From the NCBI GenBank assembly GCA_013339765.2, contig CM023448.1, forward strand, positions 20,291,295-20,355,294: a DNA stretch of 64,000 nt, in the 5' to 3' direction. This DNA is from Haemaphysalis longicornis. Taxonomy: Eukaryota > Arthropoda > Arachnida > Ixodida > Ixodidae. This document shows, piece by piece, positions 12,168 through 24,769 of this stretch (within the stretch, counting starts at the first letter, position 1; each line of letters opens with the position of its first letter). The position numbers were made by a program, and so were the translations under genes. Under the pieces are notes generated by a model that saw nothing but the letters and a program-made list of their open reading frames with translations, was not told where the DNA came from and did not search any database.

Positions 12168-15100
12168 TTATGCGTGATAGGAGATAAGGTTTAAAAACTT
12201 AACATCTGACAAATACTCAAACACACGTTTCAGGGAAACCATGGCATTGTCACCAAGAAACAGCGATGGATGTAGCGGAATACGTTGTCTGTAGAGTTCT
12301 CTGAAGTGTTTGTGTCGTGTTGTGTGAAGGGCCTTGCATGTTATTAGTATGTGCACTACGAAAAGGGCCTCTTCGCACCTGCCGCACTGGGGTCTAGGAG
12401 ATCCCGTCAGCAGATACGAGTGAGTTACATGCGTGTGCCCTATCCGTAGCTTAGCAAGGGTGACTTGTGTGTTTCTGTTGTGTGAGTCAGCTGTGTAGCG
12501 TCCCAAGTGTGGCTTTATTGCATGTAGTTTGTTGTCTGTCTGTTCGTTCCAGGGTGTTTGCCATGTTCTGCGCAAGTGTTGTCTTGTGTGTGGCTTTGGT
12601 CTGTATATGGTACGCTTGTTATGTGTACAGTGTTCCTGAGTGCAGCAGCACCGGCTCTCTCGTCTGCCAACTCGTTCCCAGCGATCCCAGCGTGTCCTGG
12701 GACCCAGCAGAGGAGCAACCGATGCTTCTCCGCATACACCGACATGATAGTGTTGAATACAAGATTAATTATGTGGTTTTGGTGGGTTTATGCGATGATA
12801 ATGCGCGAACAACACTCAAAGAATCTGTGTAGATGATAAAATTGGGAATGCGATTTTCAAGGTTATGTCGTACAATCAGTAAAATTCCGTACGCTTCTGC
12901 TGAAAAAATTGCTGTGTGCACGCTCATGGTTCTGGCTGCATTGAAATTTGGACCATGAGCAGCGCACGCCACCATAGTGGAGGTTTTAGAAGCGTCACTG
13001 TAGAATTCAGCACGTGGGTATTTGAACTGCAAAGAAAGAAAATGCTGCAGTATTGCAGCTCGCGGTACCCGATTTTTGTCAAGCTTTATAAAAGAAAGGT
13101 CACAGGAAACAGGGCGAACGTGCCAAGGCTGTGAAATGTTTAAAGAGGATGACCTGTACACGTCTAAAAACGAAGCACGCAGATCCGAGGCTCGCTCTCT
13201 CGCTCGAAGTGAAAAAGGCGGAGTAACGGACGGGCGATTTACAAACAGCACAGATGTGGATGTATCGTTAAAGACAGGATAAAAAGGGTGGTTATTCTGA
13301 GATAAAATTTTAAAAGCATAAAGTAGGTTCATGTACGTTTCCTGGTTCTCAAGGCTCCACTTATTACATTCAACATATAGGCTCTCGACAGGTCTAGTGC
13401 GAAAAGCACCCAATGAAAGCCGTAGCGCCAAGTGTAGTACTGGGTCAAGCATTCGCAATGCTGTTTTAGTCGCCGACCCATATACCACACTGCCATAGTC
13501 CAAATGAGACCCAACCAAAGCAGTATAGAGCGGTAGTAGTTCTTTGTCGGAACCATACGAATGGTGGGAGAAACCCTTCAGGATATTCATTGTTTTAAGA
13601 CATTTATGTTTAAGTTTCTTGATGTGGGGAATGAATGTGAGTTTCTGGTCAAACACAACACCTAAAAACTTGTGCTCCTTGTTCACAGCAAGCGACACGC
13701 CATTAAGTGTAATGTCTGCGTCTGAATGGATCCCGCAATTCCTAAAGAACACAACGCAGGAGCTTTTTACAGGATTCAATTTAAAACCATTCTTGTCTGC
13801 CCAGCTGGCAAGTTTCTTGACGCCGAGCTGGACTTGACGTTCGCATATTGACATATTTCAAGATTTAAACGATATCTACACGTCATCTACATACATAGAG
13901 TAAGAAATTGTAGGCCGCACTGCCTTCCCAAGAGAGTTCGTCTTTACGATGAAGAGAGTACAGCTTAGAACACCACCTTGCGGCACGCCATTTTCATGCA
14001 CGTGTACCTTTGACAGTGCAGAACCAACTCTGATGCGAAAGGTTCTCTCCGACAAATAATTAATAACGGTATTTAACATGTTACCAGAGACACCGAACGA
14101 CTTAAGGTCAGTAAGTATGCCATAACGCCATGCGGTGTCATAGGCCTTCTGTATGTCAAAAAACACCGTAAGACAGAACTGTTTGTGAATGAAGGCATCC
14201 TTAATGTATGACTCTACTGCCACAAGTTGATCGTTTGGGGATCTCCCCGCCCTGAAGCCTGCCTGGCAGCTCTCAAGAAGACCGTTGTACTACAAAAAGT
14301 ACACAAGCCTCCGGTTTATCATCTTCTCGAGAAGCTTGCACAGGCAGCTGGTCAGGACAATGGGTCGATAGGTAGCGAGAGAAGAAGGGTCCCTTACTTC
14401 TTTCTAAAATGCTACAACTATGGCATCCCTCCAAGACTTTGGAATGTGCCCCGAAAGCCATATCTTGTTCAAAAGGTGAAGAAGTGTTACAAGAGTGTCT
14501 GTGTGTAAGTTCTGTATCGTCGTATATGTAATGTTGTCTGGGCCTGGAGCTGAGGGTTTACACGTGCTCAGAGCACCCCTCAGCTAATGAAGTGTGAACT
14601 CAGTGTTATACAAAGTGGCTGACCTGTCATTGTCATGTAAAGGCTTCTTTTCGGCCACGAGTGTGTGTTTAATGAAAGTGTTTGTGTAGTGTGCTGAGCT
14701 GGAAACGTGTTGGAAGTGTTGTGCGAGTGTGTCAGCCTGGTCTTCGAGTGTGTCCCCTGTTGTGCTGACGAGAGGCAGGCTGTGTGTTTGTTGTCCATTA
14801 AGTTTGCGTATTCTTGTCCATACTTTCCGTGTGTCTGTGTGGGAGTTTATTGATGTTATGAAGGGACGCCAACTCTCTCGTTTTGCCTCACGGCGCACAC
14901 GTTTTCCTAATGCCTTGGCCCGTTTGAACAAGAGGAGGTTTCCCGACGTGGGGTACCGACGAAGTATACCCCACGCCTTGTTCTGGGTCTCTCGCGACCG
15001 CCTACAGTCCTCATTCCACCACGGCCTCCGCTGGTTGCGCGGGGCACCAGAGGCGTGGGGAATGGACTTTTCGGCGGCGTCAAGGATGTGCGCCGTGAGC

Positions 15101-15890
15101 AGTTGGGTAGCTTCTTCAACGTGTTGGTGTGTTATGGATGTGTGGTGCAGTTTGGATGTCTCTGTAAATGTATTCCAGTTAGCTCTTGCTTCATTAAACC
15201 TATTATGGGAAGATGGACTGCTCGGGCCTGTACTTATATACGTTAATGAAGTGGGGAAATGGTCACTACCATATGGGTCGTGCCCACACCCCACTCAAGA
15301 CAAGGAAAGAGAATTGCAGAACCAATAGCCAAGTCAAGATTTGAGTATGTGTTGTGTCCTATGTTATGGTATGTAGGCTGTTTATTGTTGAAAAGGCATG
15401 CTCCAGAGGATGTTAAAAACTTCTCTATCAGGCGACCTCGGGCATCCGTGCGAGAAGAGCCCCAAAAAGAATTGTTTGCATTGAAGTCGCCTGTTAGGAT
15501 GTATGGTTCAGGAAGCTGGTCGAGCCGCACCTCATAGTCAGAGCTCAGAAGTGCAAGATCAGGAGAGATGTAGATGGAACATACCGTTATCAACCTATTA
15601 AATAGTATTGTGCGGATGGCTACAGCCTCAAGAACGGTGTTCAAGGTGACCGGGTGGCATACTAAGGATTTGCGGGCGATTATGGCCATACCGCCAGAAG
15701 AATGTGTGCAGCCATCCCTGTCCTTCCTGTATACCAGGTAACTGTTCAAGAAATTTGTGTGCTTGGAATTCAGATGTGTTTCCTGGACACACATTAAACT
15801 TGACTGGTTGGCATGCAAAATCTCATGCACGTCGTCAAGATTATTCAGAAGGACTCTGCAGTTCCATTGAACTATGTTTTCTCTTCCCAT
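12168..15890 (-). pseudogene. LINE-C ORF2: endonuclease / reverse transcriptase / RNase H
   Basis: Start chosen at 15890 (MGRENIVQWNC), 34 bp after the end of ORF1. The AP-like endonuclease has QWNCR, CVQETHL, TGDFNANNSFWG and, after a frameshift near 15270, GSDHFP. The linker has RPWWNEDC. RT: AGFRAGRSPNDQL (in a decayed frame near 14240), FFDIQKAYDTAW (motif A), GVPQGGVLS (motif B) and MYVDDV (motif C) at about 13876-13893, followed at once by a stop. Frame resumes at 13854 with the thumb (LNPVKSSCVV, KFLGVVFD). RNase H: EFYSDASKT, FSAEAYG, IYTDSLS, then after a shift CWVPGHAGIAGNELAD. The C-terminal region to 12168 has CGRCEEALFVVHILITC, a CCHC-type motif. At least four frameshifts and several stops (for example after YVDDV, probably CAG to TAG). 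Confidence 0.9.
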
Positions 15891-15923
15891 TATGATGTGT
15901 TAGAGCTACTAGAGTGCAATTAT

Positions 15924-17385
15924 TTATGAAGGGTCTTTTGGGGCTTGGACTCTTGGGGGGGGGGGCATTCTGGCCTTCTCTACTGACCTGGACGTCGCAG
16001 CTCGTTCCTTCCGCTGCGATGAAAGCCGGAAGTGCTCGACGTCCATGTCGTCATCTGAAGGCAAGGGGGTGCCCAGTGGTACCCTTTCGGGTGTTCTTTG
16101 CCTGCTCTGCCAGTGCCGAAGGCGTGGGGAGTACCACAGATGGCACAGGCGGTGAGGTGGGGAAGGGGGTTGTTGCGACCGCTTCCGTCTCCATCTCCGT
16201 GCCCTTGCGTGTGCTTTGGGCCGGTGGAGAGGAAGCAGTGGATGCAGCGGCATCCCCAACAGACGTTGCCACCACAGCCGCTGCTGGGTGAGCAAGCTGT
16301 GCAGGGGCTGGTTGGGCTTCAAGAGGCAGCCCAGGGGGGGGGGGCGGCGGCGGGACCAAGTCCGACTCTCGGTACTGGGTCCCCGCCGAAACAAGACACC
16401 ACTCCGCCCCCCGGCGAGCTGCATCAGCGTACCTCCCCAGGTGGAAAGAGGCGAACCTCTTTCGCGCCTCTCGGAAGGTGATGTTTTCTGTGATTTTGAG
16501 GTTGATTATTTTCTTTTCCGTCTGGAACATTTCACACTTGCGGGAGTACGAAGCATGAGGTCCATGACAGTTGCTGCACATTAATAGTTGAGCCTGGCAG
16601 TCATCTGTTTCATGATCGTGGGATGAACATTTCGCACACGTTGTTTTGCCACGACAGGAGGTAGTGCCATGCCCGAACCGTTGGCACTTGAAACAGGGCC
16701 GCGTGTTCGGGATGTACGGCCGGACAGAACAATGAATGAAACCTGCTTTGATGGATTCGGGGAGTGTGGAACGATCAAATATCAAGAATATGTGCTTTGT
16801 CATGATTTGCTTATCATCTCGCCGAATGGTGATGCGCCTCACTGCCGTCACGCCTTCGCCTTTCAGACCTTCGAGCAGATCGGCTTCCGTCTCATTTATC
16901 AGATCTGGCTCAGAAATCACACCCTGAGAGCTATTGAGGCTACGGTGGGGTGTGACTCTGATGTCCAGATCTGCCATGCTATTATGGGTCAGGAGGCTAG
17001 CGGCTTGCTGGTGAGTGTTCACCTCGACCAGGACTTCGCCAGTTCTCAGTTTCTTGGCTTGGAAAGACTTGCCCAAGATGCCTTCAAGGAATTTGGTGAT
17101 AAGGAACACTGACTGGGAGGAGATAGGATTTGACTTGTCTAGGGATTCAACAATCAGGAAGCGCGGGTAGTTATCTGGCTTTTGGGGGGCAATTGTCGGC
17201 AAGGGTGGGAATGAAGCTTCGGTGCGGCCCCTTTTCGGGGGACGATCACGTTTGGGGGGAGGTTTGGAAGATGCCATGTGATACATTGGAAAGCAGGGAG
17301 ACTGGGGTACTTTCTTCTTTGACTTTACTCTGATGGCCAAAGAGGTCCCGGAGCTCCCTGCCTGGTAAACAGACAGAGAGCCCAT
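15924..17385 (-). pseudogene. LINE-C ORF1: gag-like nucleic-acid binding protein
   Basis: Start at 17385 (MGSLSVYQ). The 444-codon main frame runs to 16051. The last part of the protein continues in another frame to 15924 (ending RVQAPKDPS), so there is one frameshift near 16060. A basic N-terminus and a central domain precede three cysteine knuckles in a row: CFKCQRFGHGTTSC, CAKCSSHDHETDDC and CSNCHGPHASYSRKC. Then comes FREARKRFASF and a long Pro/Ala/Thr-rich tail with a run of prolines. This matches the ORF1 proteins of I-type LINEs, which coat the element's RNA and act as chaperones. The poly-proline run corresponds to a G-run on the plus strand and may be an indel hot spot. Confidence 0.85.
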
Positions 17386-17547
17386 CCGTCGGAGCTTGAC
17401 CTGGGCTCCGACGGCTACCGTTCGAGGTTTCTACCCTTCACCTTAAAAACACATCGCCACGGTTGGATCCAGCTTATGTTGGGGGGCTCGGGGTGCGCGG
17501 TATCGCCAGTACCGTCACCAAGATTGCTCAAGGTGCCCCGTGCGGGG

Positions 17548-17562
17548 AGTTTCTTAGACGTG
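17548..17562 (+). repeat. Target-site duplication, right copy
   Basis: AGTTTCTTAGACGTG, identical to 11975-11989. It abuts the 5' end of LINE-C (which begins CCCCGCACGGGGCACC on the minus strand). Confidence 0.9.
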
Positions 17563-20500
17563 GCATCGGAGAGTGATCAGCGATGCGTTAATTAAAGCGG
17601 CAGTGACAGTAAATTTGATGCTTGCGCATTCTTTCTCGAAGACGTTTCAGTTTGCTTTAAAACGCGTGAAACATGCTCTGACATTCACAAATTTGAGTTA
17701 ATAATTTACCATTGCACGATTCATGTGAAGAGGATTCTGTTTCGGTTTCTGCGCGCCGATCTTAGCAGTGACGTCACAGTGTGGCAAGCACGCTCTGCCA
17801 CGTGCGTCTAATATGCGGCACTGCGGTACGCGACAACTTTTCTACCGCGTCTGCTCTCGCACACACGTTGAGCCGCAATAAACGAGGGAGATTTTCAGAG
17901 AAGAAATCCGAGGGAGTTTGTGGTATCACTGCAGGCGCGCTTTCGCTCGGCCAACTTCTTCACTCACACGGAGGATGCAACTGTAGGACGGATATCACTA
18001 TTTCCAGTCGCCAAACTCTACCGAAGAGCAGAGGTGCCGCAGCGCTGTCGATTCCGCGTCGGCGGCAGTTTCTGCTGAATCCGCTAGGTACTTAATTAAA
18101 CGTGCTTCTGCATAGAGACCCTTCCCATACCACCAAGGTATAATGAGAAAAAAATGCATTTAAATTGCATGCTTGGTTTTAAAATCGGAAACAGATGTCC
18201 ACAACGGTAATTCCACATCATAATTACACGTAAAATAACTGAATAAGGATAGCAAAATAAATAAACATTCAAAAGGTATTGTCGTGTTCTCTGCCGCTGA
18301 TCCTGTGTGTGTATGTGTGAATTTGAGAGAAAATGTTTGAATTATTCAGCCGACCAAAAAACGGCCATGTATGTGATACAGGCGCTGCGAGTGGTAATTG
18401 GTGCCACGGCTAGAGAAGGACGCACGAGGCAGTGGATGGGGAGACGCACGCTAGGAGCAACCGGCCGGTCTGCCTACAGGCCCACCTGCAGATGTTAGGC
18501 TTAACACTGTAGCAGAGATTCAATTACCGCACTCGAAGGCGCCGCTGATGACAGTTTTTAATGCAATTCGCCATCACATCATTTCCTCATTTCTGGTATG
18601 TGCAGCTTTGTTTGGAACTTCAGCCCCATTAAGCGCTGCGGTAACAATCTGTCGCTCGAGCTACCAGCGCCATACTGCGCCACTTTCTCACCGCGGCCGC
18701 CGCCTGCGCAGTGAGAGTGCGGCTCGCTAAGTGCGCCTGTCGTTCGACGAGCTGGGCGTCTTCGCGTCCAATGTTATAGCAATCAATAAAAGTAGGGTGC
18801 CTGGAATCACATGGCAACATGAGTCACGGCCAGCTGCCTCTCTGTGCTTCTCTGTGCTTCGTCTCCGGACAACTTGTGAACTTTTACAAGAACCCCGAAT
18901 TTGTTTGGACAGTAGTCCATAACGCAGCAGTAGCCAGGCATGGAACTTCGTAGCGCAGAATATGGCGCTCACGCATCGCTCGCACTCGCTTGCTCATCCT
19001 ACCAAACAGGTCTCTTTGGTGACTGGGGTTCTCGTTACATCGCTCGTGTCGCTAACGTGGTTTGACGTCACTGAAACTTGGTTATGTTGGAAATACTATG
19101 ACGTCATGGTTAGTGGCCCTAGCAACGTCTCCCAATCTCGAGAACAAGCATTTAAGTATTTTTCAGAAGCGAAGTAAAATACTCATCAAACGTTTGCTGC
19201 ACCTAGCATTTCGTCTTCAGTAGCCTTGCACACAGAGGGAGCCTGCAAAGGAAAGTTTGACATCCGCCCTAATGCAGCCGTACGGCTAGAAGGGAAAGCT
19301 CTTCAGCTTCCTCAGAAACTTCGCTGTTGAAGAGAAATTTGTCCTGGTCCAGGGAGCCTACACAATGCTTTTTTCAGACTTAAAATTTGATGTCGCAACA
19401 TGCTTATACAGGGCACCATAGCCAACTTGCACCAAGTACAAAAAAGCAATGGCGTTACTGTTAGAAAATTTTGTGTATATTGTTTCCAGCCCACCGGAGT
19501 AGCACCTATCTGTTTGTTAGTTTATAAGAATAAAAAATTAAAGATAAAAAAGTACTTTTAATAATTACGTAACCCAAGAAGTATTCTACTATTCCATAAA
19601 GTGTCAAGGAAGCACAACGAAGCGCCCATGATGCGCATCTAACTGCGATATTTTAAGTGATGAACTGATTGTGTACTCATTTATTCTGACTGATAAAGAA
19701 ACACCATGAAATACAAAAAAATAACACGTGATGGACTTTCCACCCCTTTCATAAACCACCGCGCTTAAATAAGGTAATTGAAAGGAACTGTTTTGATTGT
19801 CACACGTCCGAAGAAGAGAGGTTCTTAGTATATACACTAGAGAGTAATCTGACGCTAGCGTCTATGAGGCTGATACAAAAGCCGTCTTTGTCGTCATGGG
19901 TAACCATTATACAGTGCGTTCGCCTTAGTTTCGTCATTTGCTTGGTTTTAAATGTTTTAGTGGCCATGTATGCGAACATAGTGCCACAAGAACGTAAAGA
20001 ATGGTTCTTTATTATGCAAGTGGAAAATAAAACACGCTGTTTCAAAGCTAAGAAAAAAGGAAGTAAAGCGTAATTTTTCCGACATGGTTGTGCCTTCGAT
20101 TGCGCAGGCCAAGGTGGTAGCTAAGAATGTTTTTTGGGGGAGGAGACACATTAGATACTCTTATTTTAATAATTTTACCATTATTTCTAATAATAATGAG
20201 TTGTTCGAAGAGCTTGAAAATGTGCTGAGCATGCCCATGAAAACGTCGCATTCGCGGTGAACCGGTGCACCGACCGTCAGCTACAGTTTACTAAAGCTTG
20301 TTGCTCAGCGAGTTGGTTAATACTACAAGAAAAAACAAAATAAGTCGTTAAACAGTCGTGAACAAAGACAAGATAGAACGTATGCAGAGGCCGATCGGCG
20401 TATCTTGTGTGCGTTGCAGTATGATTGGTTTCATCTTTAAGTCGGCTAAAACTTTCGCGGTGGCATATCATCCATCCGCTAAGTTATACGTTCCTTCGAC

Positions 20501-21174
20501 TCCGGCATGGCCAACGGTAGGAACGACCACACATTGCCTGCTGTTTCCCTGAACACGCAGTTGGCATGGTTCACGGCGATCAAAGACCAGGGAAGACTTC
20601 GGCTATCTCCAAGGTCCTAGGCGTGTTAACGCTTAGTGAAGAAACGATATCCCGAAAACCCATTGAGAAACCACTTCTCATGCCATGCGCAAGCCAGAAG
20701 CTGTGGTGTTCCCATAAAAACCCACGACGACATGGATTCCAAGGTGCGGTTTCTTTTCTAGTATACGTACTGAAAAAAGTCTATGGTGCGAAGAGACAGC
20801 AAATCACGTTGCAATAAAGAAAAAAAACAGCAAATCACCTTGATAATGGCATGCAGGGAAGGAGCAGCAACAGCAAGTTTCGAAGGGGCACGTGCGGCAG
20901 ATCATGCCCGAACTCGGTCGATGTTTCTTCTTTCATTCTTTTTGTTCTGGCTAGCTTAGAGGCATCCTTTTCAAGGTCACTGCTGTACATGCCCGCGGAG
21001 GCTTCTTCGAATGGAATTTTAGGTGCGAAGCATCTCATGCTCGGGACTGTGTCCCTCACTCCAGCGTTGTCGTTGTCCGCCGTCTGCACTCTACTGCGCA
21101 CGCGCGTCTCTTCAGAACCGTCACCGTCTTGGCTGACGTCAGCGCAGTCCACTACAAAAAGAAATATTTAGGCG
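17563..21174. other. Intergenic; no recognised gene
   Basis: Mixed AT-rich sequence with a GC-rich island around 18640-18740. Open frames up to about 100 codons (17781-18095 and 20851-21171) have no recognisable motif. No RNA gene seen. Confidence 0.5.
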
Positions 21175-21250
21175 GCGCTCGGCTTCGATCCCGCGACTCT
21201 CTGGCCGCAACGGGATTTATGCGGCGCTCTTCCCACTTCGCTAGAAACCG
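21175..21250 (-). repeat. tRNA-derived SINE head or tRNA relic
   Basis: On the minus strand an A-box-like TAGCGAAGTGG (complement of 21233-21243) is followed about 40 bp later by a B-box-like GGGATCGAAGCC (complement of 21181-21192). The spacing fits a tRNA gene, but I could not build a full cloverleaf. It is probably the Pol III promoter head of a SINE. Confidence 0.5.
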
Positions 21251-22214
21251 ATACGGGAACACGTGCTACGAACGCGCCTTATGTCCTTCCCTCATTCAGA
21301 CTAAGTGAAGAAGCTAGTGATACAACGATAGCACGCGAAGCTGAAAGTCAACGAAAACGACTAAATGAAAGCTAATGGGAACTTCAGTCAACCCCATGGC
21401 TGTTTCTCATACTAAACAGGGTTCCCCTACGGGGTGATGGTGTAATTTGTTCATATTTCGCGGGGTTTCTTAAACAGTCAGAAAACATGAGTAACCAATT
21501 AATTGGTCCCTAAAATACCGTAGTTGGATGCCTCGCGTCATAACCTACAAGTGACGTACTCAAAATTTATGAATTAGGAAAGCGCTTCTCGAGCTAGATC
21601 CTTAATTACAATCTATATCTGATTATAAAAGAAATACTGACCGCTACATGACTGCACCGGAAACATCATGCACTAGGATTTTTTTGAGTAGCGCGATGCG
21701 ATGCGATGAGCTTTTATGGGGAACAGGGGAGAGTGGGAGAAAAGGGTCCGAAACTGTCTAGCGTGGGGTGCCGACACCTTATCAGGCCCGTGAGGAGAGG
21801 GGAAGGGGACGGGAAGGAGGGGAGAGCGGGAAGTATTAGGCGAAAAAAATAAAGGTAGGCGATGGAGTTCCAAGTTTGGGGAGGGCAGTAACTGCTATGC
21901 GAGTGCGCGCAGGACGAATTGCCGAGCGAGAGGTGTGTCGTAAAGGCGAAGGAAAGAGCAACGCCGGCTGGAGATAGAGGTCAGTGAGAGGGGGAATGCG
22001 GAGGAAGTGCTTTAGGAGTACCTCACCTGCGGTGGTCATGGCGGCGCGCGTGTGAGAGGAGGTATGCAGCCTAGTGGAGTTGGCGGGGTAATAAAAACAA
22101 TCCGATGTTAAAAGAAAAAAAGAATTAGCGCCATTGCTTTTCTTTAAATCTTGGTGCTTGATAGCTGGATCACCATGTATAAAGATCGTTACCATTGCAC
22201 GAGACGTTTAGTTT
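21251..22214. other. Intergenic; no recognised gene
   Basis: AT-rich to 21660, then a purine-rich stretch (about 21715-21840, G/A runs). No coding motif. It ends at the Gypsy-2 LTR. Confidence 0.5.
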
Positions 22215-22382
22215 TGTTGTGTTTTATGTTGACCCCGACGCTGCTTTCGTCGGGGCCAGAGCAGACACCACCGCAGCCGTCGGCGTCACAACCAGAAGTA
22301 CTTTATTCAAGCACGCCCCCTGTGTCCCTTGTCACGGGCGGCGCCACCAGACAGCTGGCTGAAACCAGGTGACACTACAACA
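22215..22382 (-). repeat. Gypsy-2 3' LTR (probable)
   Basis: Minus-strand segment with ends TGTTGT...ACAACA. It lies directly after a purine-rich tract GGAAGGAGG and 28 bp downstream of the pol stop. It contains AATAAA (GCTTGAATAAAGTAC). Only one copy is present in the window, so the call rests on position, ends and poly(A) signal rather than on a repeated partner. Confidence 0.5.
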
Positions 22383-22410
22383 CCTCCTTCCTTCAAGAAC
22401 TTGTGTAGAT

Positions 22411-23320
22411 TTACAAGTACAGACGGGCTGGTGGAACTACACGGCGACCACTACGCGTTCTCACAACACCATCGTCTCGATGGTCACTGTCGACGTCTGT
22501 TGCTACTTTCGGTGCAGCGTTCGGTATCTCCACCGTGGGATTTGCTGGAGAAGCACCCTGCGTTGTGTCCATAGGAATTCCAGGGTCTGTTTGATTCGGC
22601 TGTGAGAACCCCGACAGGTGTCGCCGATTACGCTGCAGGACTGCACCTTGATCAGTCTCTACAATATAACAGCGAGGTCGTTGGCCCTCATTTAACACCG
22701 TAAGCTCGAACTCCTTCGGGTCGAACCCACACTCGTTCTCCCGCCTCCAGCAGAGGCAGTGTCCTGGCTTGATGGTGCTGGTTGAAGTTGCACTCACTTT
22801 TCATCTTGTAAGATGCATCACTTGTGGCCACTGTGTCTCTAGCAGGCCAGGACGGTTTCAGCAACTGTTTCATCTTCGGTAAGCGAGTTCTGAGTTGCCT
22901 TCCCATTAGGAGTTAAGCTGGGCTGAAGCCATTCACGCCCGGGGTATCTCTGTAGCTGAGTAAAGCTAGATGTGGGTCACTGGATTTGACAAGCAGTTCT
23001 TTCACTTTGCGGACCATCCTTTCAGCCTCTCCGTTTGACTGAGGAAAGTGCGGGCTGCTGGTCACAACGGTGAACCCATAGGAGTCGGCAAACCTCTTGA
23101 GCTCATGGGAAGAAAAGGGTGGCCCGTTATCCGATCTCACAACTCTGGGATACCATGTCGAGCAAATATGCTCTTGAGCACCTTGACGACTGCAGAAGCT
23201 CTGGACGACCGTAAGGTAATAACCTCAGGGTAGCGGGAGTAATAATCCACGAGGAGCAAAAACGTTTGTCCATTGCTGTGGAAGAGATCCATGCCCAGAA
23301 CCTCTCATGGGCGGCTCCCC
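22411..23320 (-). pseudogene. Gypsy-2: integrase core and pol C-terminus of a Ty3/Gypsy element
   Basis: Read on the minus strand across three frames. The first block at about 23315-23230 contains a DLFHSNG-type segment (first catalytic Asp). RSDNGPPFSS (second Asp) follows at about 23140 and FPQSNGEAERMV (catalytic Glu) near 23050, so the DDE triad is complete. Downstream are LSYRDTPGVNGFSP, MGRQLRTRLP and a GPY/F-like end region (VLQRNRRHLSG). The tail ends RTRSGRRVVPPARLYL before a stop at 22411. At least two frameshifts (near 23140 and 22700-22900). Nothing of RT or RNase H is present upstream, so this is a 5'-truncated copy that keeps its 3' LTR. Confidence 0.85.
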
Positions 23321-24681
23321 TATCGGAAAAACCAATATTGCTAGTGTAAGACCAGTGCACTGGGCGGCACTAGCGACGCTCGTAGTGACCATGGGGACGC
23401 TGGCACTCATCACTAGAAGCGCTCGCAACTCTGTCAGTGGTGCTGGATGCACTGCGAGCACTGTTTCCAGTGCTGTCAGTATCACTAGCAACGCCGTCCA
23501 AAGCACTGGAGAGTGCGCGGTCGTGGCAAAGCACACACTCGCGCAAAGCCCGCGCAGATCGGATCAGCTCATTGTACGCAACGCTGTCATCACTAATGCT
23601 TGTAGAATTTTAAATGCTCTCATGCATATCATTTTCAAAATAGAAGGGAACAGTTACTTCCAAAATGATACTTTCCAATCACGTCGGCCGGGTTAATGCA
23701 TCCGTAATGCCCCGATTGCGCGAACACAGCGGCAGTAATTTTTATATTTGTCTTGCACAGCAGGAACCCTTTTTCCACTGAATGAGGCCTTTCGGCTGGT
23801 AATTGCAGTTAGGGTATTTCGAAGCGGTCATCAAACCGCAAACACAAATAGCACTATATTATATGTTCGCAGATGGTAAACGGGAAACGCTAATTACGAT
23901 CGCACATATCCACGCCAGCTGAAGCTGGAACATGGATTATGTGCCCAATCAATAGCTTGGTGCATGGTGTCGATGGTGGATAACAAAGTACATATGAAGA
24001 AATCGTGCATGCTGCAACTTTAATACGCGCGCACATGTGTTGCGGACGGCGCCGATCAGTCTGCCGCCCAGTCGTTGCCGGCAATCGATGAGGTAGCGAA
24101 AACTGCCCCTACACCATACAACATTCGTGCCGTAATGAATGCGCGTCTATTTGGTTAGTTTCTAGAGCGTAATAAGCCCAAACCACTCCACATAAGCGTT
24201 AAATATATGCAACATTTTGGTCGCGCTCCTCGGCGGCTGCGCTATAGCTTCTCCGCAGCTGCAAGCCGCATATGCGTTAGCGACCGGTGGGGTTGTAAAA
24301 ATACGTTTGGACACGTGCAGAAGAAGTGTTTAACGTAAAGCGTAAAACCAGACGACGGGAAGCAATAATTATTGTTGCAGTACGGACTAATGCCAGCACA
24401 TTTGCAATCGCTTTATCTGCCCGCGGTGCAGCGCAGTTGCTACCTCCTCGAGGGGCTTCAAGGAACCTTACTGCGCAAGCGTTATTCAAGAAATGTTCAG
24501 TTTAACGCCCAGGAATCCTTCACAACAGATAATAATGCGACGCAAAAACTGGAGGAGGAAGTGATTGTTGGGGGTAGGGGGAGGAGGAGATAGAGGCCGA
24601 TAACTGGCATTACGCCGACACATCAACCGGCCGTCAAAAACTGTGTATACACATACGAGTTATTTGCCGAAATGTGTACTT
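23321..24681. other. Intergenic with a locally repetitive GC-rich patch
   Basis: Between 23330 and 23530 short words such as CACTAG, GCACTGG and GCACTGCGAGCA recur in loose alternation, giving a stop-free frame by composition. The remainder is unremarkable. No gene recognised. Confidence 0.4.
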
Positions 24682-24759
24682 TTGACCGTAGCTCAGTGGT
24701 TTCGAGCGTCGCCTGCGTCTGCTCGAGGTGCCGGGTTCAAATCTCGGCAGTTTTTTTTT
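24682..24759 (+). repeat. tRNA-derived head with Pol III terminator, joined to LINE-B copy 2
   Basis: A-box TAGCTCAGTGG (24689-24699) matches the consensus. B-box GGTTCAAATCT (24734-24744) is close. The D stem GCTC/GAGC and a 5-bp T stem (one G-T pair) form, but the anticodon stem and acceptor do not, so this is not an intact tRNA. A run of nine T (24751-24759) gives a Pol III stop. LINE coding sequence begins immediately after, which resembles a SINE head fused to a LINE-derived body. Confidence 0.6.
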
Positions 24760-24769
24760 CTAAGGTCCT

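Larger units (their letters stand above)
11990..17547 (-). mobile_element. LINE-C: full-length two-ORF non-LTR retrotransposon (I/R1-like), dead copy
   Basis: A 5558-bp element between perfect 15-bp target duplications. In its own orientation it has a 5' leader of about 160 bp starting at 17547, ORF1 (zinc-knuckle protein), ORF2 (endonuclease, RT, RNase H, C-terminal Cys/His region), a 3' UTR of about 180 bp and a short CATCATCATCA tail at 11990. A trinucleotide tail instead of poly(A) plus a C-terminal RNase H is the pattern of the I superclade. Both ORFs carry frameshifts and ORF2 has nonsense codons, so the copy cannot move by itself, although its boundaries are complete. Confidence 0.9.

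Noticed and set aside
14729..17112. Plus-strand frames opposite LINE-C
   Set aside because: Antisense shadows of the LINE ORFs; no motifs of their own.
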